DNA of 36,846 nucleotides from a virus. Below, piece after piece: positions 26,380 to 33,325 of this stretch (positions within the stretch are counted from its first letter, which is position 1; each line of letters begins with the position of its first letter). The stretch lies in the IMG/VR virus record IMGVR_UViG_3300032524_000088, positions 1 to 36,846 of that record; one strand, 5' to 3'. A model generated the notes under the pieces. That model was not told where the DNA came from. It was given only the letters and a program-made list of their open reading frames with translations, and ran no database searches. Made by a program: the position numbers and the translations under genes.

Positions 26380-27156
26380 CTAGTAGCCACTCCCCGTCAA
26401 ACCGGCGACATGGCCGGTGCCGTCAACGAGTATGTCGACGGGCTTTGTTGTTGCCAGTGGCAGTCCTGATATCACAACAAAGCGGGTGGCGTCCATAAGA
26501 TGGTCATTTTCCTTCACGACCGCGCCGTCCTTGTTCCGTCGATACAGCTTGTACTCGGCCTGCCAATTTCGGCATGAGGCGAAGACCTTCAACTTGCCGC
26601 CAGCAAGCCGTTGCCAAACCATTTGGATTCCGGCGGCTGCTGCTTTCTCCGCGAGGTGAAGGTTCAAACCAAGTTCAACATACTCGACAACCAGTCGGAT
26701 GCCGTCGCGCTGGCTCGAGCCGCGCGAGGCCGGATCGATGACCCCCGGTATCCATTTGCCACGCGCGTTGACCGCAGTGACATGGGTGGATGGCTCCGCA
26801 TGTGCTCGGTAATGCTCGGTGTAGAGATACGACACGTTGGCGTCAGGATCTGTCGCACACCATATCGCCGCGGTGCGGTTCCACCCGACGTCGAGGCCGT
26901 AGCACTTCGGCCAATACTCGGGGATTGAAAACGGCTGGACGACAATTTCAGAAAGGGGAAGGGGGTAGATGGCACCAGCGCCAAGTGCCGGGGCGCCCTC
27001 GGTGCGCGCATCCTTTAGATGCGGCTCGAAAGACGCGCTGAGTTCGGCCTTCTCCTGGGAGTTGAGGTGGGGGACATCGCCTAGTTAGCCCCAGCCAGCT
27101 TGCACGAGGTACTTCGTCGGGGTGACTTCAGGCATCCCGGCCCTCGTGACAAGCAT
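26380..27156 (-). CDS. Large terminase, C-terminal nuclease half, with an in-frame TAA at 27085-27087
   Basis: The frame carries the RNase H-like nuclease of TerL. Metal-binding acidic motifs are visible: YGLDVGWNRTAA, WIPGVIDPASRG and ENDHLMDATRF. Upstream, KYLVQAGWG and, after a stop, GDVPHLNSQEKAELS match the conserved segment that joins the ATPase and nuclease domains. The earliest ATG in frame is at 27156. A TAA after W-G interrupts the frame, and no ATG, GTG or TTG follows until GTG 26835, which lies after the first catalytic Asp. So as annotated the nuclease cannot be made by ordinary initiation. Possibilities are stop readthrough or hopping, joining to the ATPase half at the RNA level, or pseudogene. 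The catalytic residues are intact, arguing against long decay. The half is separated from its ATPase partner by an HNH and a RyR gene. Confidence 0.8.
27079..27090 (-). other. Putative recoding site: stop codon between two matched GGC codons in terL
   Basis: The four codons are GGC TAA CTA GGC on the minus strand. Removing nine nucleotides gives W-G-D-V-P-H-L, matching the usual W-D-D-V-P-H-L of terminases in length. Matched codons with the stop directly after the first are the layout of ribosome-hopping sites, for example T4 gene 60. Readthrough would also keep frame. No recoding has been shown, and a simple inactivating insertion remains possible. Confidence 0.4.
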
Positions 27157-27200
27157 GGCTGGGCAAGCGAGCCCCCTTTCTCATGTTGTCTGTTGCTGAT

Positions 27201-27578
27201 TTAGTCGGCATTACTTCCGGCATCGGTAGCCTCTAGGAATCGGGAGAGCGACGTTACGATCGCCCCGAACAGATGATCCTTCGACCGCAGATCGGTCGGC
27301 ATGTGGTCGTACTGCACCATACACGGATGCTCTTTGGTCTCGGCGTTTTTCATAACGCCGTAGCGCCACCCTGCCTGTTCCTTCTCGTCGTACCAGGACT
27401 GGTGCGACTCTTCCGGCGTCATATCAGGGTTTTGGATTTTGGCGACAACGCCATTCATTAAGCTGGTCTTCTGCCAGTCAGGGGCTTCGTCCCAGGCGAC
27501 CTGCGACGTGTCGCCGAGGCTTTCGCAATAAGCCCGGTTCACCTCATGGCAAACCCTCGCAATATCGATTTCCCTCAT
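27201..27578 (-). CDS. RyR-domain protein
   Basis: The product is 125 aa from ATG 27578, in a TAATG junction with the HNH gene. The sequence IARVCHEVNRAYCESLGD, then WDEAPDWQKTSLMNGV, PEESHQSWYDEKEQAGW, YGVMKNAETKEHPCMVQYD and LRSKDHLFGAIV is the single RyR repeat found in many phages and bacteria, named after ryanodine receptors. Its phage function is unknown. Here it lies with an HNH gene inside the split terminase locus, an uncommon place, so it was probably carried in as part of a mobile cassette. Confidence 0.85.
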   Translation of the reverse strand: MREIDIARVCHEVNRAYCESLGDTSQVAWDEAPDWQKTSLMNGVVAKIQNPDMTPEESHQSWYDEKEQAGWRYGVMKNAETKEHPCMVQYDHMPTDLRSKDHLFGAIVTSLSRFLEATDAGSNAD

Positions 27579-28246
27579 TAGTGCGTCCTTTCGTTCTCTG
27601 GCGGGTATCTCATATCCGGGGGGCCGACCGCCAGTGTGACGTCCCCCACGGCATTGACGAGCGTGAATATCGGCGTCATCGGCGCGCAACCCTCGCGGAT
27701 CAAAAGCTGGCCGTCCTTGTCGATCCGCATCAGCCAGCCCTGCCCGTCAGGGTGCGGGACCGCGAACAGATCCCCTGCCGGCGCTACAGGCCTCAGAAGA
27801 CCAAAGGCCAGGGATGCCGGCGCCATGTAGAACTGCCAATTTAGAGTAGGGTCGCCCTCGACGACTGCCACGTTGGGATCAAGCCCGACAATCTCGCACA
27901 TCGCGCAAGCCAGTTTCACATGCTCCGGGTCGACCTGGAATCCTAGCGGGTCTTGGCCCGCGGTCTCTAGCGCGATCGCAACACGTTCCTGTGGCATAGC
28001 GTTGGGCCGCGACGAAAGGGAAGCCTTTGTCGCATTGCACCCCCTGCAGATCAGGCGAAGGTTCTCGCGGTCGTCGCTGCCTCCATCTGCGCGGGTTATG
28101 ACATGGTCTAGGGTGGCGTGGGTGCTGGGCGGCTTGCCGCCGCTCATGTTCAGCACCATACGGCGCTGGCACTCAGGGCACCTCTTGTCCGTGCTTTCGT
28201 TAAAAAGCGATCGCCGAATATCTTTGCCGCCAGGAATTCTCGTCAC
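27578..28246 (-). CDS. HNH endonuclease with extra C-terminal domain, inserted in the terminase locus
   Basis: The product is 222 aa from GTG 28246 with AAAGGG upstream. The first 80 residues form an HNH nuclease: zinc pairs CPECQRRM and CRGCNATKAS, and catalytic LDHVITRADGGSDDRENLRLI. Residues about 85-222 are of unknown type (PEHVKLACAMCEIVGLDPNV, GWLMRIDKDGQLLIREG) and may be a DNA-binding part. The gene starts 33 bp after the stop of the TerL ATPase half and, with the RyR gene, parts it from the nuclease half. This is the behaviour of a free-standing homing endonuclease that inserts in essential phage genes. Confidence 0.82.
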   Translation of the reverse strand: MTRIPGGKDIRRSLFNESTDKRCPECQRRMVLNMSGGKPPSTHATLDHVITRADGGSDDRENLRLICRGCNATKASLSSRPNAMPQERVAIALETAGQDPLGFQVDPEHVKLACAMCEIVGLDPNVAVVEGDPTLNWQFYMAPASLAFGLLRPVAPAGDLFAVPHPDGQGWLMRIDKDGQLLIREGCAPMTPIFTLVNAVGDVTLAVGPPDMRYPPENERTH

Positions 28247-28278
28247 TGCTCGCCCTTTCCATACTGATATTTCGGAAC

Positions 28279-30891
28279 TTAACCCAAGTCGGTTCTAAAG
28301 TCATCGCCGCCCGGTTTCATTTCCGTCGGCATGAACGACAGCACGACCTCGGTCAGACCGAGAATGGGCGTAAATGTCAACATGATCATACCGCCAGATC
28401 CGGGCATGGACGATATGCCCGTCGTCCGAACTAGGCACTCGCCGTAGACATCCATCGGGCATTCCTCGTCGAGCCAAATGCCGTCTTGCTCTGTGCCCTC
28501 AAAAGAGCCGGAACCTTGTTGGTAGCTGTTGCCGACGCGGAACCCGTTGACGATCAATTCGTGGACGCCCTCGACGCCGACGCAGTAAACGTCTTTGTTG
28601 CCGGCCTCGGTGATGCTTAATATTTCTGCCCTAGGCCCCTTTGGTCTTGGCTTTATGTTGCACTCATTGTCACGATTCATCTTTCCTATTTCCAAAAACT
28701 TGATCCGCTCATGGCCGTGGAGCGGAACGTAGAACGTCTTGAATTTCTTATCTGGCCCGCTAAATTGGTTGGTCGTGAAAGTGGTTTTTACCGGGGCCTG
28801 AATATCCAACGTCCACAAAAGACGCTGCACGTCCGGGGCTAACCGAGGACTAGATGTGCTGTACGTCGCATCTTTCGAGGTCACAGACCCGTCGCAAGTC
28901 CAAAGCCACCGCATGAATAGTTCCCGCTGCCGATGCGGCAACGTAAAAACCCATGCTGGTATAAACTTGTCCAAAGATTTCAGCCCCCACAAACCGTCGG
29001 CCCTCAAACTTTCAGTCAAACGGTTGCGTTTGTGAAGAGACGACGCCACCCTGTACGTTATTGTGTCGCCCACACGATTGATGGATAGATCGACCGGCAG
29101 AATAGCCGATAGCGCCTCGACAATCGGCGGCTCATTACAGGTGAAGAAAGGGCTCCCGGCCCTCATGCACCCGTCGCCAATCATTACGGCCGTGGCTGCA
29201 ACCAGCCAATCATCGGTCTCGGCAGCGTCGTCTGGTTCATGGTACGCGATTGAAAGTTCGTCGCCGATCGCAAGATCTCCTGCCAGCACCTCGGCGCCGG
29301 CCGCCGTGAAAAAAGGATGGTTTGGCGTGGCCTCGATCGTTCCCGTCCTTGTCTCGATCAACAATACCGGAGCGTCAGAGTAGGCGTGGAGTTGAACGAC
29401 GGGCCTCGCATTCCCGTCTGGCGACCGAACTAATTCTCCCAATCTGACCTGATCAATCCCCCTCCATTCGCCGTTGGCCATCAAGACCCGTTCAGTAGCC
29501 GGGTGGCACTTAAAGCCAAGTGTCGACCACCGACCTGTCGGCTTATGCAACACCGGGATGGCATCGACGAAGTCGGCGACGCCCTGCTTCCAGGTCGGCT
29601 TGCCAAGCAGTTCGCCGGGGATCAGCCCCGTGCCGTCAACTGTCTTGTTGGTGCCGCCCTTGCCGATGATCTTGCCCAACATCTTGCGCTGGATGATGTC
29701 GCGGGTTGTCTCGTTGGTCTTCCCGGCGGCCCACCAATTAACCGGGCGCTTCCATCGCCGCCCTTCCCACCAGTCAGGATATTCGCCGGTGACGTGGCAT
29801 GTGGTCTCGTAGCCGCCGCCGCCTACGGTATTATGATGCACCATCCCGCCAGCAAGATAGTTGTGCAGTCTGGGAACCGTGAAGTCATATACATCTTGGC
29901 CGCCAATTGGTTCATAGGCTATGATGTCTTTGACTGACATCATAGGGATCGGGTATGGCCAGATTTTCCAAGGAGCGGCGGCTTCAATTAGAGGCGAGGC
30001 TGCCGGATTTAGTTGAGACGCAAAGCCTACAGCACACCCGAGTGGCGGTGATTCTCGGCGTGAGTGAAGACTGGGTTCAGCGAGCGTGCAAGCGTCTTGG
30101 CCTGATAACGCAGAAGACCGGGCCGCGGCCGAGTGGGCAGCGCCAACCAATCTTGCGGGGGGGCTATCGTTACATCTATCAGCCTGACCACCCATACGCG
30201 ACAAAGGCCGGGTATATGCTTGAGCATCGCCTTGTGATGGAAGAGAAGACTGGCCGCCACCTACTGCCTGGGCAGGTTGTCCACCATGTGAACGGGGACT
30301 CCCTGGATAACCGGCCAAAGAACTTGATGGTGTTCGAATCCAAGGCGGATCATCTGCGCCACGAACTGACAGGGAAATGCCCAAAGTGGACGCCAGCGGG
30401 ACGCGACCGAATGATAGCAGGGACTCGACAAGCCGCCATGCGCCGTCGACAAGCACGCGATGATGATCAGCGCACTCGACCCACTGACCGTTCCGAAGGT
30501 AAAGGCGGTAACATTGGTGGCGGCCGGATTTCTTGAATGGTGCGCTCGCTACCGCTGGCACTACCTGCATCCCATCCCATGACAGAACGCTAAACGGGAG
30601 GGCAGCCTCGAACAGCGACCCTACAGTTCTGCGGCCGGTTGGAGTGTCGATAAGTGTTTGAAAAGACAAACATTTTCCAATTCTGTTGCCAGCCATGAAA
30701 CACCGCTCGCGGTAGATCGCGCCGGCGCGGAAGAACTCGAGGTGCTTTTGATATTTGACGCGGGCGTAGGGGCCGGTGTCGGGGTACATGCTGTAGAACA
30801 GCCGCTGCCCGTTGCGGCGCTCGATTTCCTTCGTAAGGGCTTCTATGTCGTCGCCCTCGGGATCGGCACTAATCGATTCGAGCAGGCCCAT
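28279..30891 (-). CDS. Large terminase ATPase half carrying two inteins
   Basis: The frame of 870 codons holds three exteins of 73, 107 and 82 aa (262 aa after splicing). The N-extein (RLFYSMYPDTGPYARVKYQK, then MAGNRIGK) ends at the Walker A Lys. After intein 1 it continues TVGGGGYET, and after intein 2 SYQQGSGSFEGTEQDGIWLD with Walker B (IWLDEE) and the coupling motif LTFTP. The product would be the motor ATPase that packages DNA. It stops after DFRTDLG, before the usual nuclease domain, which lies in a separate frame at 26380-27156. Mutual dependence is likely: without splicing of intein 1 the P-loop is broken. No clear RBS stands right before ATG 30891; GGAG is about 17 bases upstream. 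Confidence 0.9.
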   Translation of the reverse strand: MGLLESISADPEGDDIEALTKEIERRNGQRLFYSMYPDTGPYARVKYQKHLEFFRAGAIYRERCFMAGNRIGKCLSFQTLIDTPTGRRTVGSLFEAALPFSVLSWDGMQVVPAVASAPFKKSGRHQCYRLYLRNGQWVECADHHRVLVDGAWRLVESLLSFGRVPLASTLGISLSVRGADDPPWIRTPSSSLAGYPGSPRSHGGQPAQAVGGGQSSLPSQGDAQAYTRPLSRMGGQADRCNDSPPARLVGAAHSAAARSSALSGQDACTLAEPSLHSRRESPPLGCAVGFASQLNPAASPLIEAAAPWKIWPYPIPMMSVKDIIAYEPIGGQDVYDFTVPRLHNYLAGGMVHHNTVGGGGYETTCHVTGEYPDWWEGRRWKRPVNWWAAGKTNETTRDIIQRKMLGKIIGKGGTNKTVDGTGLIPGELLGKPTWKQGVADFVDAIPVLHKPTGRWSTLGFKCHPATERVLMANGEWRGIDQVRLGELVRSPDGNARPVVQLHAYSDAPVLLIETRTGTIEATPNHPFFTAAGAEVLAGDLAIGDELSIAYHEPDDAAETDDWLVAATAVMIGDGCMRAGSPFFTCNEPPIVEALSAILPVDLSINRVGDTITYRVASSLHKRNRLTESLRADGLWGLKSLDKFIPAWVFTLPHRQRELFMRWLWTCDGSVTSKDATYSTSSPRLAPDVQRLLWTLDIQAPVKTTFTTNQFSGPDKKFKTFYVPLHGHERIKFLEIGKMNRDNECNIKPRPKGPRAEILSITEAGNKDVYCVGVEGVHELIVNGFRVGNSYQQGSGSFEGTEQDGIWLDEECPMDVYGECLVRTTGISSMPGSGGMIMLTFTPILGLTEVVLSFMPTEMKPGGDDFRTDLG
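28528..29508 (-). mobile_element. Intein 2 (327 aa) with LAGLIDADG endonuclease, before Walker B
   Basis: It covers TerL residues C462-N788, between STLGFK and SYQQGS. Splicing blocks are: A, CHPATERVLMANGEW; B, GTIEATPNHPFFT with the Thr and His; and C-terminal F/G, VYCVGVEGVHELIVNGFRVG then N. The last residues are G-N instead of the common H-N, a known variant; the +1 residue is Ser. The middle has two LAGLIDADG-type helices (LVAATAVMIGDGC and LFMRWLWTCDGS), each with its catalytic Asp, and a KFIPAWV block between. The homing endonuclease therefore looks active. Self-excision restores a normal TerL segment. Confidence 0.9.
29830..30672 (-). mobile_element. Intein 1 (281 aa) in the Walker A motif, with antisense nested HNH gene
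   Basis: It covers TerL residues C74-N354, between GNRIGK and TVGGGG, so the P-loop Lys-Thr pair is formed only after splicing. Block A starts CLSFQTLIDTPTGRRTVGS. Block B is WVECADHHRV, with His present but the usual Thr replaced by Ala. The C-terminal blocks are VYDFTVPRLHNYLAGGMVHH then N, with the H-N end and +1 Thr. No sense-strand endonuclease exists. Between the blocks is a hydrophilic stretch rich in Ser, Pro, Gly, Ala, Arg and Gln (about intein residues 100-230), which lies opposite the HNH gene at 29955-30536. The intein therefore seems to be a splicing domain whose homing enzyme is encoded on the other strand. Confidence 0.9.
29955..30536 (+). CDS. HNH homing endonuclease encoded antisense within intein 1
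   Basis: The product is 193 aa from ATG 29955, with an AGGGATCGGG ribosome-binding sequence ahead. The N-terminus holds a helix-turn-helix (LQHTRVAVILGVSEDWVQRA). Residues about 70-140 are an HNH_3 nuclease: YRYIYQPDHPYATKAGYM, then LEHRLVMEEKTGR, LLPGQVVHHVNGDSLDNRPK, then NLMVFESKADHLRH, with the catalytic His pair and Asn. A basic tail follows. It is the only plus-strand gene in the whole leftward block. It is fully inside the intein and covers intein residues about 46-240, including the antisense of block B. Its codon first, second and third positions face the intein's first, third and second positions. A promoter of its own is needed and I could not identify it. Confidence 0.88.
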   Translation: MARFSKERRLQLEARLPDLVETQSLQHTRVAVILGVSEDWVQRACKRLGLITQKTGPRPSGQRQPILRGGYRYIYQPDHPYATKAGYMLEHRLVMEEKTGRHLLPGQVVHHVNGDSLDNRPKNLMVFESKADHLRHELTGKCPKWTPAGRDRMIAGTRQAAMRRRQARDDDQRTRPTDRSEGKGGNIGGGRIS

Positions 30892-30937
30892 TCGTAATCG
30901 CTATCACGCTCCAAGGATTGTCGGCAAGATTATAGCA

Positions 30938-31162
30938 TCACTCGACCACATGCTCGTCGGCGAGCGGCCGCGGCTCCACGCCCGGTTGCAGTGCTCGCAC
31001 GAAGCCGGACGACACGGCGCCAGCAAAGCGGTCGGCCATGATCGCCAGATAGACGATCACATATCGATCGATATCGTCGCCAGAAAGGCCCCGCGCCACG
31101 GCGGCGTCCCGCGCCTCTTTGAGACGAGCCGTGGCGCCGGGCGGCATGTCAACGCCGGTCAA
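30938..31162 (-). CDS. Small hypothetical protein upstream of the terminase
   Basis: The product is 74 aa from ATG 31162, overlapping the J-domain stop. Helical and acidic at both ends, with a short hydrophobic helix (DRYVIVYLAIMADRFAG, about residues 32-48). Not recognised. It sits directly before terL, where a terminase partner might be expected, but it does not look like TerS, for which a better candidate lies at 36582. Confidence 0.6.
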   Translation of the reverse strand: MTGVDMPPGATARLKEARDAAVARGLSGDDIDRYVIVYLAIMADRFAGAVSSGFVRALQPGVEPRPLADEHVVE

Positions 31163-31749
31163 GCCAATTCCTCCCGTGCGTGAGACACAGCATCAACGAT
31201 TCGGTTGAACTCCGCAGGATGACCGCCGCGGTCCGGGTGCTTATCCTTCACCAATTCGCGGTAGCGCCGATCGACCTGAGCCCGAGTAACCGTCGCCTCG
31301 TTCTTGCCGAACAGCACCACCCGCCACGGCGCCTCGATCTGGCCAGCCGGGCCGGTCGGCGGCGGAAGCGCAGCAAACCCGCGGAACGACGCGCGCACGA
31401 TGTTCAGCCCGCCGTGGCGCATCTTCGCCCGCTCTGCCTCGATCACCTTAGCTATCGCCTGTAGATTTTCTTCCGGCTTGCCGTAGCGGTCGATCGCGAT
31501 GCAGCAATCAATCCCTTCCCACTGGAAATAAGCGGCGACTCCGGCGTCGGACGGGCGTTGCACACCTAGCGTTACGTTCGACGACAGCACAAGCGCCGTC
31601 ACACCCTTGCCAGTGTCGTTGCCAAAGCGGCGCAGTTCATCTTTCACGTTGTTCAGCGCCGCATTGAGCGTCGATGTAAAGCGACTCTTCATGGGCGACT
31701 TCGTCCGCGCGAACCCTCGCGGCCACGTCAGCGGATATGCTTCGGTCAA
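31159..31749 (-). CDS. J-domain (DnaJ-like) phage protein
   Basis: The product is 196 aa from ATG 31749. The C-terminal 60 residues form a J-domain (RAQVDRRYRELVKDKHPDRG, then GHPAEFNRIVDAVSHAREEL) with the HPD tripeptide needed to stimulate host DnaK. The N-terminal 130 residues (ALVLSSNVTLGVQRPSDAGV, AAYFQWEGIDCCIAID) are common to a family of phage J-proteins with unknown substrates. It is coupled by ATGA overlap to its neighbours. It may recruit the host chaperone to replication or assembly complexes. Confidence 0.85.
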   Translation of the reverse strand: MTEAYPLTWPRGFARTKSPMKSRFTSTLNAALNNVKDELRRFGNDTGKGVTALVLSSNVTLGVQRPSDAGVAAYFQWEGIDCCIAIDRYGKPEENLQAIAKVIEAERAKMRHGGLNIVRASFRGFAALPPPTGPAGQIEAPWRVVLFGKNEATVTRAQVDRRYRELVKDKHPDRGGHPAEFNRIVDAVSHAREELA

Positions 31750-31997
31750 GTGTTGGTCCCTTTCTTCGCGTACTCAGATCTGAATGCAGCATGGCGCTCG
31801 CGGTATCGTTCGTAAGCAGGGATATCCACGTCGCAACGCTGAGGATCGGACGTAGCCATTTGCGGCGCGTCGCAATGCAGGCAATTCCGATGCCACCAGG
31901 CAGTGCCAGGGCTCCAAAGGCCCCATTCATGTCGGTTGTGGTTGCACGGCCAGTCGGCGATCCATTTGCCGAAGCGACGTATCAGGTTCCAATCCAT
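31746..31997 (-). CDS. Small zinc-ribbon-like protein
   Basis: The product is 83 aa from ATG 31997, chosen because GGAAAGGG lies nine bases upstream; a longer frame to 32099 lacks such a site. Cys/His groups at CNHNRHEW and HRNCLHCDAP resemble a metal-binding knuckle, with a helical charged tail. It overlaps the J-domain gene start. Related CxxC phage proteins are called hypothetical. Confidence 0.65.
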   Translation of the reverse strand: MDWNLIRRFGKWIADWPCNHNRHEWGLWSPGTAWWHRNCLHCDAPQMATSDPQRCDVDIPAYERYRERHAAFRSEYAKKGTNT

Positions 31998-32038
31998 GTC
32001 GAGCGACCCTTTCCAATTTGTCGTGTAGAGAGTTGAGC

Positions 32039-32236
32039 CTACTTCCCACCGGCCGGTGGGTCCAGCCATTCGAAATACCGCCCATAGCACGACGGGCAAC
32101 CATCCGGCACCGGGTATTCATGGACCATCGTCCCGTCCTCGAGGTGGCCCGAAGACGCGCCCTGCTCCCAGTCCCATTCGTGGTTGCAACCGGTGCAGCG
32201 GTAGCGGGCCTTTATCGTCTTGATGCCATCAGGCAT
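32039..32236 (-). CDS. Small zinc-ribbon protein
   Basis: The product is 65 aa if the ATG at 32236 is used (GAGG about 11 bases upstream and an 8-bp overlap with the previous stop); a start at 32251 would add five residues. The motif YRCTGCNHEWDWEQG and the later GCPSCYGRYFE give two CxxC pairs, typical of a zinc ribbon. Function unknown; possibly nucleic-acid or transcription-factor binding. Confidence 0.7.
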   Translation of the reverse strand: MPDGIKTIKARYRCTGCNHEWDWEQGASSGHLEDGTMVHEYPVPDGCPSCYGRYFEWLDPPAGGK

Positions 32237-33026
32237 GGGCGGCAACCTCATACTCGTGACTAATAAAACCCCGGCTCCCTTGAGAAATCAAGGCCGCCCG
32301 CACAGCCGCCTTCTTGCCCGACGGTAGCGTTCGGACATGCCCGCGGCGCCAATGCATCCGCGGCGACGCGCGCTCCATGCCGACCCCGACCACCCGACCG
32401 CTCGAGGATACCCCGCCGATCTTGATGATCCGGTGTTCGTACAGTGGGACCTTCCCCTTTTTGAGCCGGTGCTTGTTCAGCCGGTCAGGCGCGGCGACTA
32501 ACTCGGTTGCGACCCCCTTCGCACCCAAGAGAGGGACGGCACCGACAACCGCAGTCGCTACACTCTCCATAAAGCCCGCGGCCTCGCGCCCGATCGGGGT
32601 TTTGCCGTCCCAGTCGAGGGACGACATCTTAATCTGAAAGTCTGGTCCGTGGATGATCAAAGCACGCGCCCGAGCCACTGTGATCTCACCGGCATTCGTC
32701 AGCACAAACCCCATCACTGCCGTCGCCGCGTCTCGCGCATAACCGCCCGCCAGCGCGTCGTTGGGCAAGCAAAGGGCCGCCATAGCCCCGCGCCCTTCAT
32801 GGAATTCAAACAACGTGAACTCGAACGGCGGCCGCCATACATTCTCAAGCAGATACTCCCGGCCAGTCTCAATCAGCGGTTTCTGGATCGCGGCGGGCGG
32901 GATGATAAATTTTGCCGCCCGCGCCACCAGTACCGCCACAGCATCAAGCTTCTCGTACTCATGGTCACTGAGGTCGCCATCGCGCCAGCGCAGCGCATCG
33001 ATGATCTTATGTGCTACCGACGTCAT
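32229..33026 (-). CDS. Conserved phage hypothetical protein (PRMHWRRGHVR family)
   Basis: The product is 265 aa from ATG 33026, overlapping the preceding stop. The last quarter (ASPRMHWRRGHVRTLPSGKK, RGFISHEYEV) is the signature of a widespread phage protein I recall only as hypothetical. The N-terminal part is helical. It has no recognisable enzyme motif. Position in the accessory cluster before the terminase is common for this family. Confidence 0.72.
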   Translation of the reverse strand: MTSVAHKIIDALRWRDGDLSDHEYEKLDAVAVLVARAAKFIIPPAAIQKPLIETGREYLLENVWRPPFEFTLFEFHEGRGAMAALCLPNDALAGGYARDAATAVMGFVLTNAGEITVARARALIIHGPDFQIKMSSLDWDGKTPIGREAAGFMESVATAVVGAVPLLGAKGVATELVAAPDRLNKHRLKKGKVPLYEHRIIKIGGVSSSGRVVGVGMERASPRMHWRRGHVRTLPSGKKAAVRAALISQGSRGFISHEYEVAAHA

Positions 33027-33322
33027 GGGCGCCCCATCGTCAGAAAGAACTCCACGCCGATGCCCGCTTGGCAGGAACTCATAATCTTGCGGATATCCCT
33101 GGCTCTGGTAAGGGTATGGGACCGGCTTTCCTTGGTGCGGCCGCCGCTAAACCGCGAGATCGCGAACCGCAACCCGAACTGACCCAACGCGCTTTGGAGC
33201 GCCAGCCTAGTGTGCCCCCGAGCAAAGTCGTCAGCCGATTCGGGCCAGTCGACCTCGACCTGAAATATGGGGTCTTCGATCCATGACGTGCGGGTCTCAA
33301 AGTCCATGACGACGTTTCCCAT
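33023..33322 (-). CDS. Small hypothetical protein
   Basis: The product is 99 aa from ATG 33322, coupled by ATGA overlap to the next gene. Beta strands at the start (MDFETRTSWIEDPIFQVEVD) and an Arg/Ser-rich middle (GGRTKESRSHTLTRARDIRK) are visible. No family recognised. It follows directly on the Acb2-like gene, so it could belong to the same accessory set. Confidence 0.6.
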   Translation of the reverse strand: MGNVVMDFETRTSWIEDPIFQVEVDWPESADDFARGHTRLALQSALGQFGLRFAISRFSGGRTKESRSHTLTRARDIRKIMSSCQAGIGVEFFLTMGRP

Positions 33323-33325
33323 GGG

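Noticed and set aside
26380-26835. Independent 151-aa gene from GTG 26835
   Set aside because: The conserved terminase nuclease frame extends far upstream of this GTG and includes the first catalytic Asp; the GTG is an internal Val of TerL.
27115-28281. Firm call of a group I intron in terL
   Set aside because: End bases and phase fit, but I could not find the conserved P7/P3 sequences or a good P1 with a U-G pair at the splice site, and the HNH gene begins only about 35 bases after the putative 5' end. Kept as a hypothesis only.
31746-32099. Longer 117-aa form of the zinc-ribbon-like gene
   Set aside because: The extra N-terminus has no RBS and covers the intergenic RBS GGAAAGGG that serves ATG 31997.
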